Positions 1-13,012 of a stretch of 64,000 nucleotides of DNA are shown piece by piece. The DNA is from Acanthosoma haemorrhoidale (taxonomy: Eukaryota > Arthropoda > Insecta > Hemiptera > Acanthosomatidae), in NCBI GenBank assembly GCA_930367205.1, contig CAKNEZ010000016.1:62001-126000 (forward strand). Direction: 5' to 3'. A model generated the notes under the pieces. That model had not been told where the DNA came from, searched no databases, and saw only the letters and a program-made list of their open reading frames with translations. Numbering within the stretch: the stretch's first letter is position 1; every line of letters starts with the position of its first letter. Both the position numbers and the translations under genes were made by a program.

Positions 1-841
1 TCACAACTGGGGTTGTCCATGTAAAAGACACTACTCCAGGGAACAGACAGAATTAAAATTGTTGAGATGAAAAAAAATAATAGTGGGGATAACGACTGAA
101 AGTGAAAGGATCACTAGTTCCGGATTAGTGAGGTCGGGATCAGTAAATGTTTACGGCTTACTACAGGAGGAGGTTTTATCTGTGAGCTAAGGATAAACAG
201 GCACCAAAAGATTATTGCGGGAGTCACTCGATTGATACTATCATTCGAGATCATGGTTGGATTAGGAATAATGATTCATAAATAAAGTTACAGCAAGAGT
301 CACTATTTAATTCGGCGGCAAAGTAATATTAAAAATAATTTAATGAACGGATCTCGGTGGATTCCTAAAAGATAACATATATACCCAATATTTTTTTTAT
401 GTGTAACTCCAAAAATAAAAAATCTTATAAAATATTGTCATTATAAATAGTAGCAAATAAGATGAGGGAAATCTCAAAAATATAATAAATAATACGTTTT
501 GGAGCGTTTACTAATAATAGCTCGGGAGATTGGTTGAAGTTGAAGGGTGGATACCGGGAAGGAAGCTACACTAGCGCCACCTGTGTGATCGCTAGCTAAC
601 CTGTGGGATCGAGAGGGATGCAGAGATATATGCACTAATACGGGTAGGGAAATGTTTTCGGTGCGTTTAAACTATTTATACTCGATAATATATTGTGAAG
701 TAAGATAAACGAAACATTTTTTTGTATATTACATCATCTGGTGGTTCGCTAGACGGCCATTCGTCTTCTCCGAATCCAGTTCAATCTCGCAAGTGAAGTT
801 AGGTTTGACTTGACAACTATCGGATTTTCCCAAATTATAGC
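1..841 (+). other. Spacer upstream of U1 in unit 1
   Basis: AT-rich spacer that recurs in every unit. I see no tRNA, 5S rRNA or other snRNA signature on either strand. The only functional element I can argue for is the U1 promoter in the last 60-odd bases. Units 7-10 share diagnostic changes against units 1-6: aaatacac instead of aaagacac, aaattttta instead of aaatgttta, caaaatatt instead of caaaagatt, and tgtgtagtaag instead of tgtgaagtaag. Confidence 0.8.
781..801 (+). promoter_or_regulatory. Putative proximal sequence element (PSE) of U1
   Basis: The segment starting tcaatctcgcaagtg lies at -61 to -41 from the U1 start, where the snRNA activator complex (SNAPc) element of insect snRNA genes sits. 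It loosely resembles the fly PSEA as I remember it (a TCAAT-type start). No TATA box follows at -30, as expected for a Pol II snRNA gene. It is unchanged before all copies and is also present upstream of the broken eleventh gene (25523-25543). The call rests on spacing and weak similarity. Confidence 0.4.
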
Positions 842-1004
842 ATACTTACCTGGCGTGGGGGCCTACCGTGATCAACAAGGCGGTTCCCCCAGGGTGAGGC
901 TTTTCCATTGCACTTCGGTTGAGCTGACCCCTGCGAATACCCCAAATGCGGGTATCTCGGGCGCGTAATTTTTGGTAGTCGGGACTGCGTTCGCGCTTTC
1001 CCGT
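842..1004 (+). ncRNA. U1: U1 spliceosomal snRNA, copy 1
   Basis: RNA component of the U1 snRNP, which recognises 5' splice sites by base pairing in the nucleus. The 5' end atacttacctg contains ACUUACCUG, complementary to the 5' splice site. Stem-loop I follows with loop GAUCAACAAGG, then stem-loop II with the U1A-type loop AUUGCAC, stem-loop III (taccccaaatgcgggta), the Sm site AAUUUUUGG at about 967-975, and stem-loop IV closed by a UUCG-type tetraloop (tgcgttcgcgc). Length is 163 nt against about 164 in other animals. The start is set by homology to the conserved AUACUUACCUG end; the 3' end is approximate. One oddity: the U1-70K loop is AUCAACAAGG instead of the usual AUCACGAAGG or AUCAUGAAGG. 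Otherwise it looks functional. Confidence 0.97.
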
Positions 1005-1640
1005 TATAATTTCACCACATCATTCAATATAAGGGAAGGTGTACAGGGGAGACCTACCTACCTCTACTGTAGACCTACCTGTAGGGCCTCCTTCCGGACG
1101 TCCGCTTCCCGCTGTTTGTTGTACTTAGTGCAAGCTTTTCACACACCTGGTTTGTTGACATACAGACAGATAATCAATCATCACCACCGTCTGTCTAATA
1201 AAAAGTACAGCAACAGCTTCAGACTCCGTCCCGTCGTCGTCGTCTTACCTCTCTCTCTCTCTCTACCTGCTTACTACTACTCGACACTACCCCCTCCCTA
1301 CCTGATAAACTAACTGACTCACATTGATGATGAGATTCATAATTTTTTTTTTCCACCCCCCCCCCTCTCCGAGGCAGAGAAAATCCTCCACAATGAGATG
1401 ATCATTGTATCTCATCATCTCAATAATGCGTCGTCATACCTAGCCCAACGTTTCCGTGAAAATTGATTGATTGATTGATTGATCAATGTTTATAGTACAA
1501 TGAGGAAAATTCAAAATCGGATAGTTTAGTTTTTATCCGGGCTCTACTTTAATTAAATATTTGGATAATTATGTCTAGAAGAGACTACATATATAAAAAC
1601 TGGAAGGGGGGCTCACCCCGTATCGTATAGATAGATATAA

Positions 1641-1806
1641 CATCGGACAGAGCATCGGCATGGGTTGATATTCGCCTGCAGCCGGCTCTCCCCCGGGCAA
1701 GATGGGACCGGTCAGCCTAACGTCTCCCGCCCATCTAATGAGTGCACGAGCAAGTGTTAATGGGACGCACCTCCGTTCCTCGGATAGGCCGAACGAAGGC
1801 CTAAAG
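1641..1806. other. GC-rich structured island, possible second RNA locus of the unit
   Basis: A 166-bp GC-rich block in AT-rich spacer, present in every full unit, starting at 1641, 4021, 6400, 8779, 11158, 13537, 15878, 18219, 20560 and 22901. It has two clear inverted repeats. AGATGGG (1700-1706) pairs with CCCATCT (1730-1736), and TAGGCC (1785-1790) pairs with GGCCTA (1798-1803) across a 7-base loop. I could not match it to 5S, 5.8S, U2, U4, U5, U6, 7SL or 7SK as I know them, on either strand. It could be a diverged or lineage-specific small RNA, a regulatory block, or a remnant of an inserted element. I assign no function. Confidence 0.35.
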
Positions 1807-2150
1807 AAATCCGAAAACTATTAGCTGTTGGGTATTTATTACAGGAGGATATTTAAGATAAATGTTTATCATCCCATAGCACTCTCTTCGGGTGTCTAAA
1901 TCATTAGGAATAAATCAAACTATGATTTTCAATAGGAAGACGGCACACTATAATTCAAAATTCAAAATTGCTTTCCTCGTAAATACGGGCTCCGTATTAT
2001 TCAATTAGAAATAGTACATACAGTGTATATATCATATAATAGTTGGATTTGGCAGCGTCGGGTTACTATGATAACCATTTTTCATATTAAAGGATACCAC
2101 AAACGATGTATGTTCTGGATATTAAAATAATTTTTAAGGGTATCTAGAGA

Positions 2151-2220
2151 CTATATCGCTCCTCACGACGTCCTCTAAAGGTGGAGCCCAGTCCGAGGGA
2201 TAGCCGAGCCGGCCCGACAT
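2151..2220. other. Second GC-rich island of the unit
   Basis: A short GC-rich stretch (around gtggagcccagtccgaggga) near the right end of each unit, surrounded by AT-rich DNA. On the - strand it lies in a 71-codon open frame (2134-2349), repeated in all ten full units with one change (R to Q) in unit 10. Because the whole unit is homogenised, that conservation says nothing about coding. It has no recognisable domain or RNA family. Confidence 0.3.
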
Positions 2221-3220
2221 ATCATCAAATCTCCGACGAATACTATTTTCAATATCAGCGATGAGCAAAATGATTTCATTTAAAAGAAAAGAAATTAAGT
2301 AAAATAATGATAAGGTGAGCCCAATTTTATATATGTATTTCAAAGACAAAATAGAGAAAGCTATTTTTTAATTAGCTAATCACAACTGGGGTTGTCCATG
2401 TAAAAGACACTACTCCAGGGAACAGACAGAATTAAAATTGTTGAGATGAAAAAAAATAATAGTGGGGATAACGACTGAAAGTGAAAGGATCACTAGTTCC
2501 GGATTAGTGAGGTCGGGATCAGTAAATGTTTACGGCTTACTACAGGAGGAGGTTTTATCTGTGAGCTAAGGATAAACAGGCACCAAAAGATTATTGCGGG
2601 AGTCACTCGATTGATACTATCATTCGAGATCATGGTTGGATTAGGAATAATGATTCATAAATAAAGTTACAGCAAGAGTCACTATTTAATTCGGCGGCAA
2701 AGTAATATTAAAAATAATTTAATGAACGGATCTCGGTGGATTCCTAAAAGATAACATATATACCCAATATTTTTTTTATGTGTAACTCCAAAAATAAAAA
2801 ATCTTATAAAATATTGTCATTATAAATAGTAGCAAATAAGATGAGGGAAATCTCAAAAATATAATAAATAATACGTTTTGGAGCGTTTACTAATAATAGC
2901 TCGGGAGATTGGTTGAAGTTGAAGGGTGGATACCGGGAAGGAAGCTACACTAGCGCCACCTGTGTGATCGCTAGCTAACCTGTGGGATCGAGAGGGATGC
3001 AGAGATATATGCACTAATACGGGTAGGGAAATGTTTTCGGTGCGTTTAAACTATTTATACTCGATAATATATTGTGAAGTAAGATAAACGAAACATTTTT
3101 TTGTATATTACATCATCTGGTGGTTCGCTAGACGGCCATTCGTCTTCTCCGAATCCAGTTCAATCTCGCAAGTGAAGTTAGGTTTGACTTGACAACTATC
3201 GGATTTTCCCAAATTATAGC

Positions 3221-3383
3221 ATACTTACCTGGCGTGGGGGCCTACCGTGATCAACAAGGCGGTTCCCCCAGGGTGAGGCTTTTCCATTGCACTTCGGTTG
3301 AGCTGACCCCTGCGAATACCCCAAATGCGGGTATCTCGGGCGCGTAATTTTTGGTAGTCGGGATTGCGTTCGCGCTTTCCCGT
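3221..3383 (+). ncRNA. U1: U1 spliceosomal snRNA, copy 2
   Basis: Same as copy 1 except for a C-to-T change at 3364 (nucleotide 144). This falls in stem-loop IV at the C/U internal mismatch, turning it into U/U, so little structural effect is expected. The splice-site pairing end, AUUGCAC loop and Sm site are intact. Confidence 0.96.
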
Positions 3384-5600
3384 TATAATTTCACCACATC
3401 ATTCAATATAAGGGAAGGTGTACAGGGGAGACCTACCTACCTCTACTGTAGACCTACCTGTAGGGCCTCCTTCCGGACGTCCGCTTCCCGCTGTTTGTTG
3501 TACTTAGTGCAAGCTTTTCACACACCTGGTTTGTTGACATACAGACAGATAATCAATCATCACCACCGTCTGTCTAATAAAAAGTACAGCAACAGCTTCA
3601 GACTCCGTCCCGTCGTCGTCGTCTTACCTCTCTCTCTCTCTCTACCTGCTTACTACTACTCGACACTACCCCCTCCCTACCTGATAAACTAACTGACTCA
3701 CATTGATGATGAGATTCATAATTTTTTTTTTCCACCCCCCCCCCCTCTCCGAGGCAGAGAAAATCCTCCACAATGAGATGATCATTGTATCTCATCATCT
3801 CAATAATGCGTCGTCATACCTAGCCCAACGTTTCCGTGAAAATTGATTGATTGATTGATTGATCAATGTTTATAGTACAATGAGGAAAATTCAAAATCGG
3901 ATAGTTTAGTTTTTATCCGGGCTCTACTTTAATTAAATATTTGGATAATTATGTCTATAAGAGACTACATATATAAAAACTGGAAGGGGGGCTCACCCCG
4001 TATCGTATAGATAGATATAACATCGGACAGAGCATCGGCATGGGTTGATATTCGCCTGCAGCCGGCTCTCCCCCGGGCAAGATGGGACCGGTCAGCCTAA
4101 CGTCTCCCGCCCATCTAATGAGTGCACGAGCAAGTGTTAATGGGACGCACCTCCGTTCCTCGGATAGGCCGAACGAAGGCCTAAAGAAATCCGAAAACTA
4201 TTAGCCGTTGGGTATTTATTACAGGAGGATATTTAAGATAAATGTTTATCATCCCATAGCACTCTCTTCGGGTGTCTAAATCATTAGGAATAAATCAAAC
4301 TATGATTTTCAATAGGAAGACGGCACACTATAATTCAAAATTCAAAATTGCTTTCCTCGTCAATACGGGCTCCGTATTATTCAATTAGAAATAGTACATA
4401 CAGTGTATATATCATATAATAGTTGGATTTGGCAGCGTCGGGTTACTATGATAACCATTTTTCATATTAAAGGATACCACAAACGATGTATGTTCTGGAT
4501 ATTAAAATAATTTTTAAGGGTATCTAGAGACTATATCGCTCCTCACGACGTCCTCTAAAGGTGGAGCCCAGTCCGAGGGATAGCCGAGCCGGCCCGACAT
4601 ATCATCAAATCTCCGACGAATACTATTTTCAATATCAGCGATGAGCAAAATGATTTCATTTAAAAGAAAAGAAATTAAGTAAAATAATGATAAGGTGAGC
4701 CCAATTTTATATATGTATTTCAAAGACAAAATAGAGAAAGCTATTTTTTAATTAGCTAATCACAACTGGGGTTGTCCATGTAAAAGACACTACTCCAGGG
4801 AACAGACAGAATTAAAATTGTTGAGATGAAAAAAAATAATAGTGGGGATAACGACTGAAAGTGAAAGGATCACTAGTTCCGGATTAGTGAGGTCGGGATC
4901 AGTAAATGTTTACGGCTTACTACAGGAGGAGGTTTTATCTGTGAGCTAAGGATAAACAGGCACCAAAAGATTATTGCGGGAGTCACTCGATTGATACTAT
5001 CATTCGAGATCATGGTTGGATTAGGAATAATGAGTCATAAATAAAGTTACAGCAAGAGTCACTATTTAATTCGGCGGCAAAGTAATATTAAAAATAATTT
5101 AATGAACGGATCTCGGTGGATTCCTAAAAGATAACATATATACCCAATATTTTTTTTATGTGTAACTCCAAAAATAAAAAATCTTATAAAATATTGTCAT
5201 TATAAATAGTAGCAAATAAGATGAGGGAAATCTCAAAAATATAATAAATAATACGTTTTGGAGCGTTTACTAATAATAGCTCGGGAGATTGGTTGAAGTT
5301 GAAGGGTGGATACCGGGAAGGAAGCTACACTAGCGCCACCTGTGTGATCGCTAGCTAACCTGTGGGATCGAGAGGGATGCAGAGATATATGCACTAATAC
5401 GGGTAGGGAAATGTTTTCGGTGCGTTTAAACTATTTATACTCGATAATATATTGTGAAGTAAGATAAACGAAACATTTTTTTGTATATTACATCATCTGG
5501 TGGTTCGCTAGACGGCCATTCGTCTTCTCCGAATCCAGTTCAATCTCGCAAGTGAAGTTAGGTTTGACTTGACAACTATCGGATTTTCCCAAATTATAGC

Positions 5601-5763
5601 ATACTTACCTGGCGTGGGGGCCTACCGTGATCAACAAGGCGGTTCCCCCAGGGTGAGGCTTTTCCATTGCACTTCGGTTGAGCTGACCCCTGCGAATACC
5701 CCAAATGCGGGTATCTCGGGCGCGTAATTTTTGGTAGTCGGGACTGCGTTCGCGCTTTCCCGT
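5601..5763 (+). ncRNA. U1: U1 spliceosomal snRNA, copy 3
   Basis: Reads the same as copy 1 through the whole RNA, with the same promoter-proximal sequence. It has the variant loop I AUCAACAAGG and an intact Sm site. Confidence 0.96.
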
Positions 5764-7979
5764 TATAATTTCACCACATCATTCAATATAAGGGAAGGTG
5801 TACAGGGGAGACCTACCTACCTCTACTGTAGACCTACCTGTAGGGCCTCCTTCCGGACGTCCGCTTCCCGCTGTTTGTTGTACTTAGTGCAAGCTTTTCA
5901 CACACCTGGTTTGTTGACATACAGACAGATAATCAATCATCACCACCGTCTGTCTAATAAAAAGTACAGCAACAGCTTCAGACTCCGTCCCGTCGTCGTC
6001 GTCTTACCTCTCTCTCTCTCTCTACCTGCTTACTACTACTCGACACTACCCCCTCCCTACCTGATAAACTAACTGACTCACATTGATGATGAGATTCATA
6101 ATTTTTTTTTTCCACCCCCCCCCCTCTCCGAGGCAGAGAAAATCCTCCACAATGAGATGATCATTGTATCTCATCATCTCAATAATGCGTCGTCATACCT
6201 AGCCCAACGTTTCCGTGAAAATTGATTGATTGATTGATTGATCAATGTTTATAGTACAATGAGGAAAATTCAAAATCGGATAGTTTAGTTTTTATCCGGG
6301 CTCTACTTTAATTAAATATTTGGATAATTATGTCTATAAGAGACTACATATATAAAAACTGGAAGGGGGGCTCACCCCGTATCGTATAGATAGATATAAC
6401 ATCGGACAGAGCATCGGCATGGGTTGATATTCGCCTGCAGCCGGCTCTCCCCCGGGCAAGATGGGACCGGTCAGCCTAACGTCTCCCGCCCATCTAATGA
6501 GTGCACGAGCAAGTGTTAATCGGACGCACCTCCGTTCCTCGGATAGGCCGAACGAAGGCCTAAAGAAATCCGAAAACTATTAGCCGTTGGGTATTTATTA
6601 CAGGAGGATATTTAAGATAAATGTTTATCATCCCATAGCACTCTCTTCGGGTGTCTAAATCATTAGGAATAAATCAAACTATGATTTTCAATAGGAAGAC
6701 GGCACACTATAATTCAAAATTCAAAATTGCTTTCCTCGTAAATACGGGCTCCGTATTATTCAATTAGAAATAGTACATACAGTGTATATATCATATAATA
6801 GTTGGATTTGGCAGCGTCGGGTTACTATGATAACCATTTTTCATATTAAAGGATACCACAAACGATGTATGTTCTGGATATTAAAATAATTTTTAAGGGT
6901 ATCTAGAGACTATATCGCTCCTCACGACGTCCTCTAAAGGTGGAGCCCAGTCCGAGGGATAGCCGAGCCGGCCCGACATATCATCAAATCTCCGACGAAT
7001 ACTATTTTCAATATCAGCGATGAGCAAAATGATTTCATTTAAAAGAAAAGAAATTAAGTAAAATAATGATAAGGTGAGCCCAATTTTATATATGTATTTC
7101 AAAGACAAAATAGAGAAAGCTATTTTTTAATTAGCTAATCACAACTGGGGTTGTCCATGTAAAAGACACTACTCCAGGGAACAGACAGAATTAAAATTGT
7201 TGAGATGAAAAAAAATAATAGTGGGGATAACGACTGAAAGTGAAAGGATCACTAGTTCCGGATTAGTGAGGTCGGGATCAGTAAATGTTTACGGCTTACT
7301 ACAGGAGGAGGTTTTATCTGTGAGCTAAGGATAAACAGGCACCAAAAGATTATTGCGGGAGTCACTCGATTGATACTATCATTCGAGATCATGGTTGGAT
7401 TAGGAATAATGATTCATAAATAAAGTTACAGCAAGAGTCACTATTTAATTCGGCGGCAAAGTAATATTAAAAATAATTTAATGAACGGATCTCGGTGGAT
7501 TCCTAAAAGATAACATATATACCCAATATTTTTTTTATGTGTAACTCCAAAAATAAAAAATCTTATAAAATATTGTCATTATAAATAGTAGCAAATAAGA
7601 TGAGGGAAATCTCAAAAATATAATAAATAATACGTTTTGGAGCGTTTACTAATAATAGCTCGGGAGATTGGTTGAAGTTGAAGGGTGGATACCGGGAAGG
7701 AAGCTACACTAGCGCCACCTGTGTGATCGCTAGCTAACCTGTGGGATCGAGAGGGATGCAGAGATATATGCACTAATACGGGTAGGGAAATGTTTTCGGT
7801 GCGTTTAAACTATTTATACTCGATAATATATTGTGAAGTAAGATAAACGAAACATTTTTTTGTATATTACATCATCTGGTGGTTCGCTAGACGGCCATTC
7901 GTCTTCTCCGAATCCAGTTCAATCTCGCAAGTGAAGTTAGGTTTGACTTGACAACTATCGGATTTTCCCAAATTACAGC

Positions 7980-8142
7980 ATACTTACCTGGCGTGGGGGC
8001 CTACCGTGATCAACAAGGCGGTTCCCCCAGGGTGAGGCTTTTCCATTGCACTTCGGTTGAGCTGACCCCTGCGAATACCCCAAATGCGGGTATCTCGGGC
8101 GCGTAATTTTTGGTAGTCGGGACTGCGTTCGCGCTTTCCCGT
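7980..8142 (+). ncRNA. U1: U1 spliceosomal snRNA, copy 4
   Basis: RNA same as copy 1. The base at -5 is changed upstream (ttacagc in place of ttatagc just before the start), a variant shared only with copy 6. Confidence 0.96.
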
Positions 8143-10358
8143 TATAATTTCACCACATCATTCAATATAAGGGAAGGTGTACAGGGGAGACCTACCTACC
8201 TCTACTGTAGACCTACCTGTAGGGCCTCCTTCCGGACGTCCGCTTCCCGCTGTTTGTTGTACTTAGTGCAAGCTTTTCACACACCTGGTTTGTTGACATA
8301 CAGACAGATAATCAATCATCACCACCGTCTGTCTAATAAAAAGTACAGCAACAGCTTCAGACTCCGTCCCGTCGTCGTCGTCTTACCTCTCTCTCTCTCT
8401 CTACCTGCTTACTACTACTCGACACTACCCCCTCCCTACCTGATAAACTAACTGACTCACATTGATGATGAGATTCATAATTTTTTTTTTCCACCCCCCC
8501 CCCTCTCCGAGGCAGAGAAAATCCTCCACAATGAGATGATCATTGTATCTCATCATCTCAATAATGCGTCGTCATACCTAGCCCAACGTTTCCGTGAAAA
8601 TTGATTGATTGATTGATTGATCAATGTTTATAGTACAATGAGGAAAATTCAAAATCGGATAGTTTAGTTTTTATCCGGGCTCTACTTTAATTAAATATTT
8701 GGATAATTATGTCTAGAAGAGACTACATATATAAAAACTGGAAGGGGGGCTCACCCCGTATCGTATAGATAGATATAACATCGGACAGAGCATCGGCATG
8801 GGTTGATATTCGCCTGCAGCCGGCTCTCCCCCGGGCAAGATGGGACCGGTCAGCCTAACGTCTCCCGCCCATCTAATGAGTGCACGAGCAAGTGTTAATG
8901 GGACGCACCTCCGTTCCTCGGATAGGCCGAACGAAGGCCTAAAGAAATCCGAAAACTATTAGCTGTTGGGTATTTATTACAGGAGGATATTTAAGATAAA
9001 TGTTTATCATCCCATAGCACTCTCTTCGGGTGTCTAAATCATTAGGAATAAATCAAACTATGATTTTCAATAGGAAGACGGCACACTATAATTCAAAATT
9101 CAAAATTGCTTTCCTCGTAAATACGGGCTCCGTATTATTCAATTAGAAATAGTACATACAGTGTATATATCATATAATAGTTGGATTTGGCAGCGTCGGG
9201 TTACTATGATAACCATTTTTCATATTAAAGGATACCACAAACGATGTATGTTCTGGATATTAAAATAATTTTTAAGGGTATCTAGAGACTATATCGCTCC
9301 TCACGACGTCCTCTAAAGGTGGAGCCCAGTCCGAGGGATAGCCGAGCCGGCCCGACATATCATCAAATCTCCGACGAATACTATTTTCAATATCAGCGAT
9401 GAGCAAAATGATTTCATTTAAAAGAAAAGAAATTAAGTAAAATAATGATAAGGTGAGCCCAATTTTATATATGTATTTCAAAGACAAAATAGAGAAAGCT
9501 ATTTTTTAATTAGCTAATCACAACTGGGGTTGTCCATGTAAAAGACACTACTCCAGGGAACAGACAGAATTAAAATTGTTGAGATGAAAAAAAATAATAG
9601 TGGGGATAACGACTGAAAGTGAAAGGATCACTAGTTCCGGATTAGTGAGGTCGGGATCAGTAAATGTTTACGGCTTACTACAGGAGGAGGTTTTATCTGT
9701 GAGCTAAGGATAAACAGGCACCAAAAGATTATTGCGGGAGTCACTCGATTGATACTATCATTCGAGATCATGGTTGGATTAGGAATAATGATTCATAAAT
9801 AAAGTTACAGCAAGAGTCACTATTTAATTCGGCGGCAAAGTAATATTAAAAATAATTTAATGAACGGATCTCGGTGGATTCCTAAAAGATAACATATATA
9901 CCCAATATTTTTTTTATGTGTAACTCCAAAAATAAAAAATCTTATAAAATATTGTCATTATAAATAGTAGCAAATAAGATGAGGGAAATCTCAAAAATAT
10001 AATAAATAATACGTTTTGGAGCGTTTACTAATAATAGCTCGGGAGATTGGTTGAAGTTGAAGGGTGGATACCGGGAAGGAAGCTACACTAGCGCCACCTG
10101 TGTGATCGCTAGCTAACCTGTGGGATCGAGAGGGATGCAGAGATATATGCACTAATACGGGTAGGGAAATGTTTTCGGTGCGTTTAAACTATTTATACTC
10201 GATAATATATTGTGAAGTAAGATAAACGAAACATTTTTTTGTATATTACATCATCTGGTGGTTCGCTAGACGGCCATTCGTCTTCTCCGAATCCAGTTCA
10301 ATCTCGCAAGTGAAGTTAGGTTTGACTTGACAACTATCGGATTTTCCCAAATTATAGC

Positions 10359-10521
10359 ATACTTACCTGGCGTGGGGGCCTACCGTGATCAACAAGGCGG
10401 TTCCCCCAGGGTGAGGCTTTTCCATTGCACTTCGGTTGAGCTGACCCCTGCGAATACCCCAAATGCGGGTATCTCGGGCGCGTAATTTTTGGTAGTCGGG
10501 ACTGCGTTCGCGCTTTCCCGT
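10359..10521 (+). ncRNA. U1: U1 spliceosomal snRNA, copy 5
   Basis: RNA same as copy 1, with the standard ttatagc just upstream of the start. All core motifs are intact, and the variant U1-70K loop is present. Confidence 0.96.
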
Positions 10522-12737
10522 TATAATTTCACCACATCATTCAATATAAGGGAAGGTGTACAGGGGAGACCTACCTACCTCTACTGTAGACCTACCTGTA
10601 GGGCCTCCTTCCGGACGTCCGCTTCCCGCTGTTTGTTGTACTTAGTGCAAGCTTTTCACACACCTGGTTTGTTGACATACAGACAGATAATCAATCATCA
10701 CCACCGTCTGTCTAATAAAAAGTACAGCAACAGCTTCAGACTCCGTCCCGTCGTCGTCGTCTTACCTCTCTCTCTCTCTCTACCTGCTTACTACTACTCG
10801 ACACTACCCCCTCCCTACCTGATAAACTAACTGACTCACATTGATGATGAGATTCATAATTTTTTTTTTCCACCCCCCCCCCTCTCCGAGGCAGAGAAAA
10901 TCCTCCACAATGAGATGATCATTGTATCTCATCATCTCAATAATGCGTCGTCATACCTAGCCCAACGTTTCCGTGAAAATTGATTGATTGATTGATTGAT
11001 CAATGTTTATAGTACAATGAGGAAAATTCAAAATCGGATAGTTTAGTTTTTATCCGGGCTCTACTTTAATTAAATATTTGGATAATTATGTCTATAAGAG
11101 ACTACATATATAAAAACTGGAAGGGGGGCTCACCCCGTATCGTATAGATAGATATAACATCGGACAGAGCATCGGCATGGGTTGATATTCGCCTGCAGCC
11201 GGCTCTCCCCCGGGCAAGATGGGACCGGTCAGCCTAACGTCTCCCGCCCATCTAATGAGTGCACGAGCAAGTGTTAATGGGACGCACCTCCGTTCCTCGG
11301 ATAGGCCGAACGAAGGCCTAAAGAAATCCGAAAACTATTAGCCGTTGGGTATTTATTACAGGAGGATATTTAAGATAAATGTTAATCATCCCATAGCACT
11401 CTCTTCGGGTGTCTAAATCATTAGGAATAAATCAAACTATGATTTTCAATAGGAAGACGGCACACTATAATTCAAAATTCAAAATTGCTTTCCTCGTAAA
11501 TACGGGCTCCGTATTATTCAATTAGAAATAGTACATACAGTGTATATATCATATAATAGTTGGATTTGGCAGCGTCGGGTTACTATGATAACCATTTTTC
11601 ATATTAAAGGATACCACAAACGATGTATGTTCTGGATATTAAAATAATTTTTAAGGGTATCTAGAGACTATATCGCTCCTCACGACGTCCTCTAAAGGTG
11701 GAGCCCAGTCCGAGGGATAGCCGAGCCGGCCCGACATATCATCAAATCTCCGACGAATACTATTTTCAATATCAGCGATGAGCAAAATGATTTCATTTAA
11801 AAGAAAAGAAATTAAGTAAAATAATGATAAGGTGAGCCCAATTTTATATATGTATTTCAAAGACAAAATAGAGAAAGCTATTTTTTAATTAGCTAATCAC
11901 AACTGGGGTTGTCCATGTAAAAGACACTACTCCAGGGAACAGACAGAATTAAAATTGTTGAGATGAAAAAAAATAATAGTGGGGATAACGACTGAAAGTG
12001 AAAGGATCACTAGTTCCGGATTAGTGAGGTCGGGATCAGTAAATGTTTACGGCTTACTACAGGAGGAGGTTTTATCTGTGAGCTAAGGATAAACAGGCAC
12101 CAAAAGATTATTGCGGGAGTCACTCGATTGATACTATCATTCGAGATCATGGTTGGATTAGGAATAATGATTCATAAATAAAGTTACAGCAAGAGTCACT
12201 ATTTAATTCGGCGGCAAAGTAATATTAAAAATAATTTAATGAACGGATCTCGGTGGATTCCTAAAAGATAACATATATACCCAATATTTTTTTTATGTGT
12301 AACTCCAAAAATAAAAAATCTTATAAAATATTGTCATTATAAATAGTAGCAAATAAGATGAGGGAAATCTCAAAAATATAATAAATAATACGTTTTGGAG
12401 CGTTTACTAATAATAGCTCGGGAGATTGGTTGAAGTTGAAGGGTGGATACCGGGAAGGAAGCTACACTAGCGCCACCTGTGTGATCGCTAGCTAACCTGT
12501 GGGATCGAGAGGGATGCAGAGATATATGCACTAATACGGGTAGGGAAATGTTTTCGGTGCGTTTAAACTATTTATACTCGATAATATATTGTGAAGTAAG
12601 ATAAACGAAACATTTTTTTGTATATTACATCATCTGGTGGTTCGCTAGACGGCCATTCGTCTTCTCCGAATCCAGTTCAATCTCGCAAGTGAAGTTAGGT
12701 TTGACTTGACAACTATCGGATTTTCCCAAATTACAGC

Positions 12738-12900
12738 ATACTTACCTGGCGTGGGGGCCTACCGTGATCAACAAGGCGGTTCCCCCAGGGTGAGGCTTTT
12801 CCATTGCACTTCGGTTGAGCTGACCCCTGCGAATACCCCAAATGCGGGTATCTCGGGCGCGTAATTTTTGGTAGTCGGGACTGCGTTCGCGCTTTCCCGT
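12738..12900 (+). ncRNA. U1: U1 spliceosomal snRNA, copy 6 (in the mosaic unit)
   Basis: RNA same as copy 1, with the ttacagc upstream variant also seen at copy 4. The gene lies in the left, first-subtype half of unit 6; the switch to the second subtype occurs about 80-110 bp after the RNA's 3' end. Confidence 0.96.
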
Positions 12901-12978
12901 TATAATTTCACCACATCATTCAATATAAGGGAAGGTGTACAGGGGAGACCTACCTACCTCTACTGTAGACCTACCTGT

Positions 12979-13012
12979 AGGGCCTCCTTCCGGACAGGGC
13001 CTCCTTCCGGAC
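12979..13012 (+). repeat. 17-bp direct duplication at the subtype switch in unit 6
   Basis: The 17 bp agggcctccttccggac occur twice back to back (12979-12995 and 12996-13012), only in unit 6. Everything to the left in this unit matches units 1-5; everything to the right matches units 7-10 (ttccgcttccc, ctttttacac, cactgcctg, shorter CT run, shorter tetranucleotide run). The position fits an unequal crossover or template-switch scar between the two subtypes. Confidence 0.85.

Larger units (their letters stand above)
1005..2379 (+). other. Spacer downstream of U1 in unit 1
   Basis: AT-rich spacer with simple sequence: a CT run (1249-1264), short CGT repeats before it (about 1231-1244), a T run followed by a C run (about 1343-1370), and a TGAT-type tetranucleotide run (1462-1483) that is five units long in the first subtype and four in the second. 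It also holds two GC-rich islands listed separately. Second-subtype units lack part of the tacctctactgtagac stretch just after U1. No protein-coding gene is supported. Confidence 0.8.

Noticed and set aside
720..780. tRNA-like B box (ggttcgctaga near 742)
   Set aside because: It does not match GGTTCGANTCC, and there is no A box or cloverleaf around it.
972..1313. 113-codon + strand open frame repeated in units 1-5, and its 102- and 61-codon relatives in later units
   Set aside because: It starts inside U1 snRNA at a TTG and runs through simple-repeat spacer. Its length changes with indels between units, and it has no domain.
1641..1806. 5S rRNA gene linked to U1
   Set aside because: On the - strand ttagatgggcg looks faintly like the 5S internal control region, but the flanking 5S sequence and length do not follow.
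2134..2349. 71-codon - strand open frame in every unit
   Set aside because: Conservation is explained by array homogenisation. It has no recognisable domain or start context, and shows no synonymous-change signal.
3598..3798. 66-codon - strand frame in unit 2
   Set aside because: It consists of translated simple repeats (CT, CGT and C runs) and is open in only one unit.
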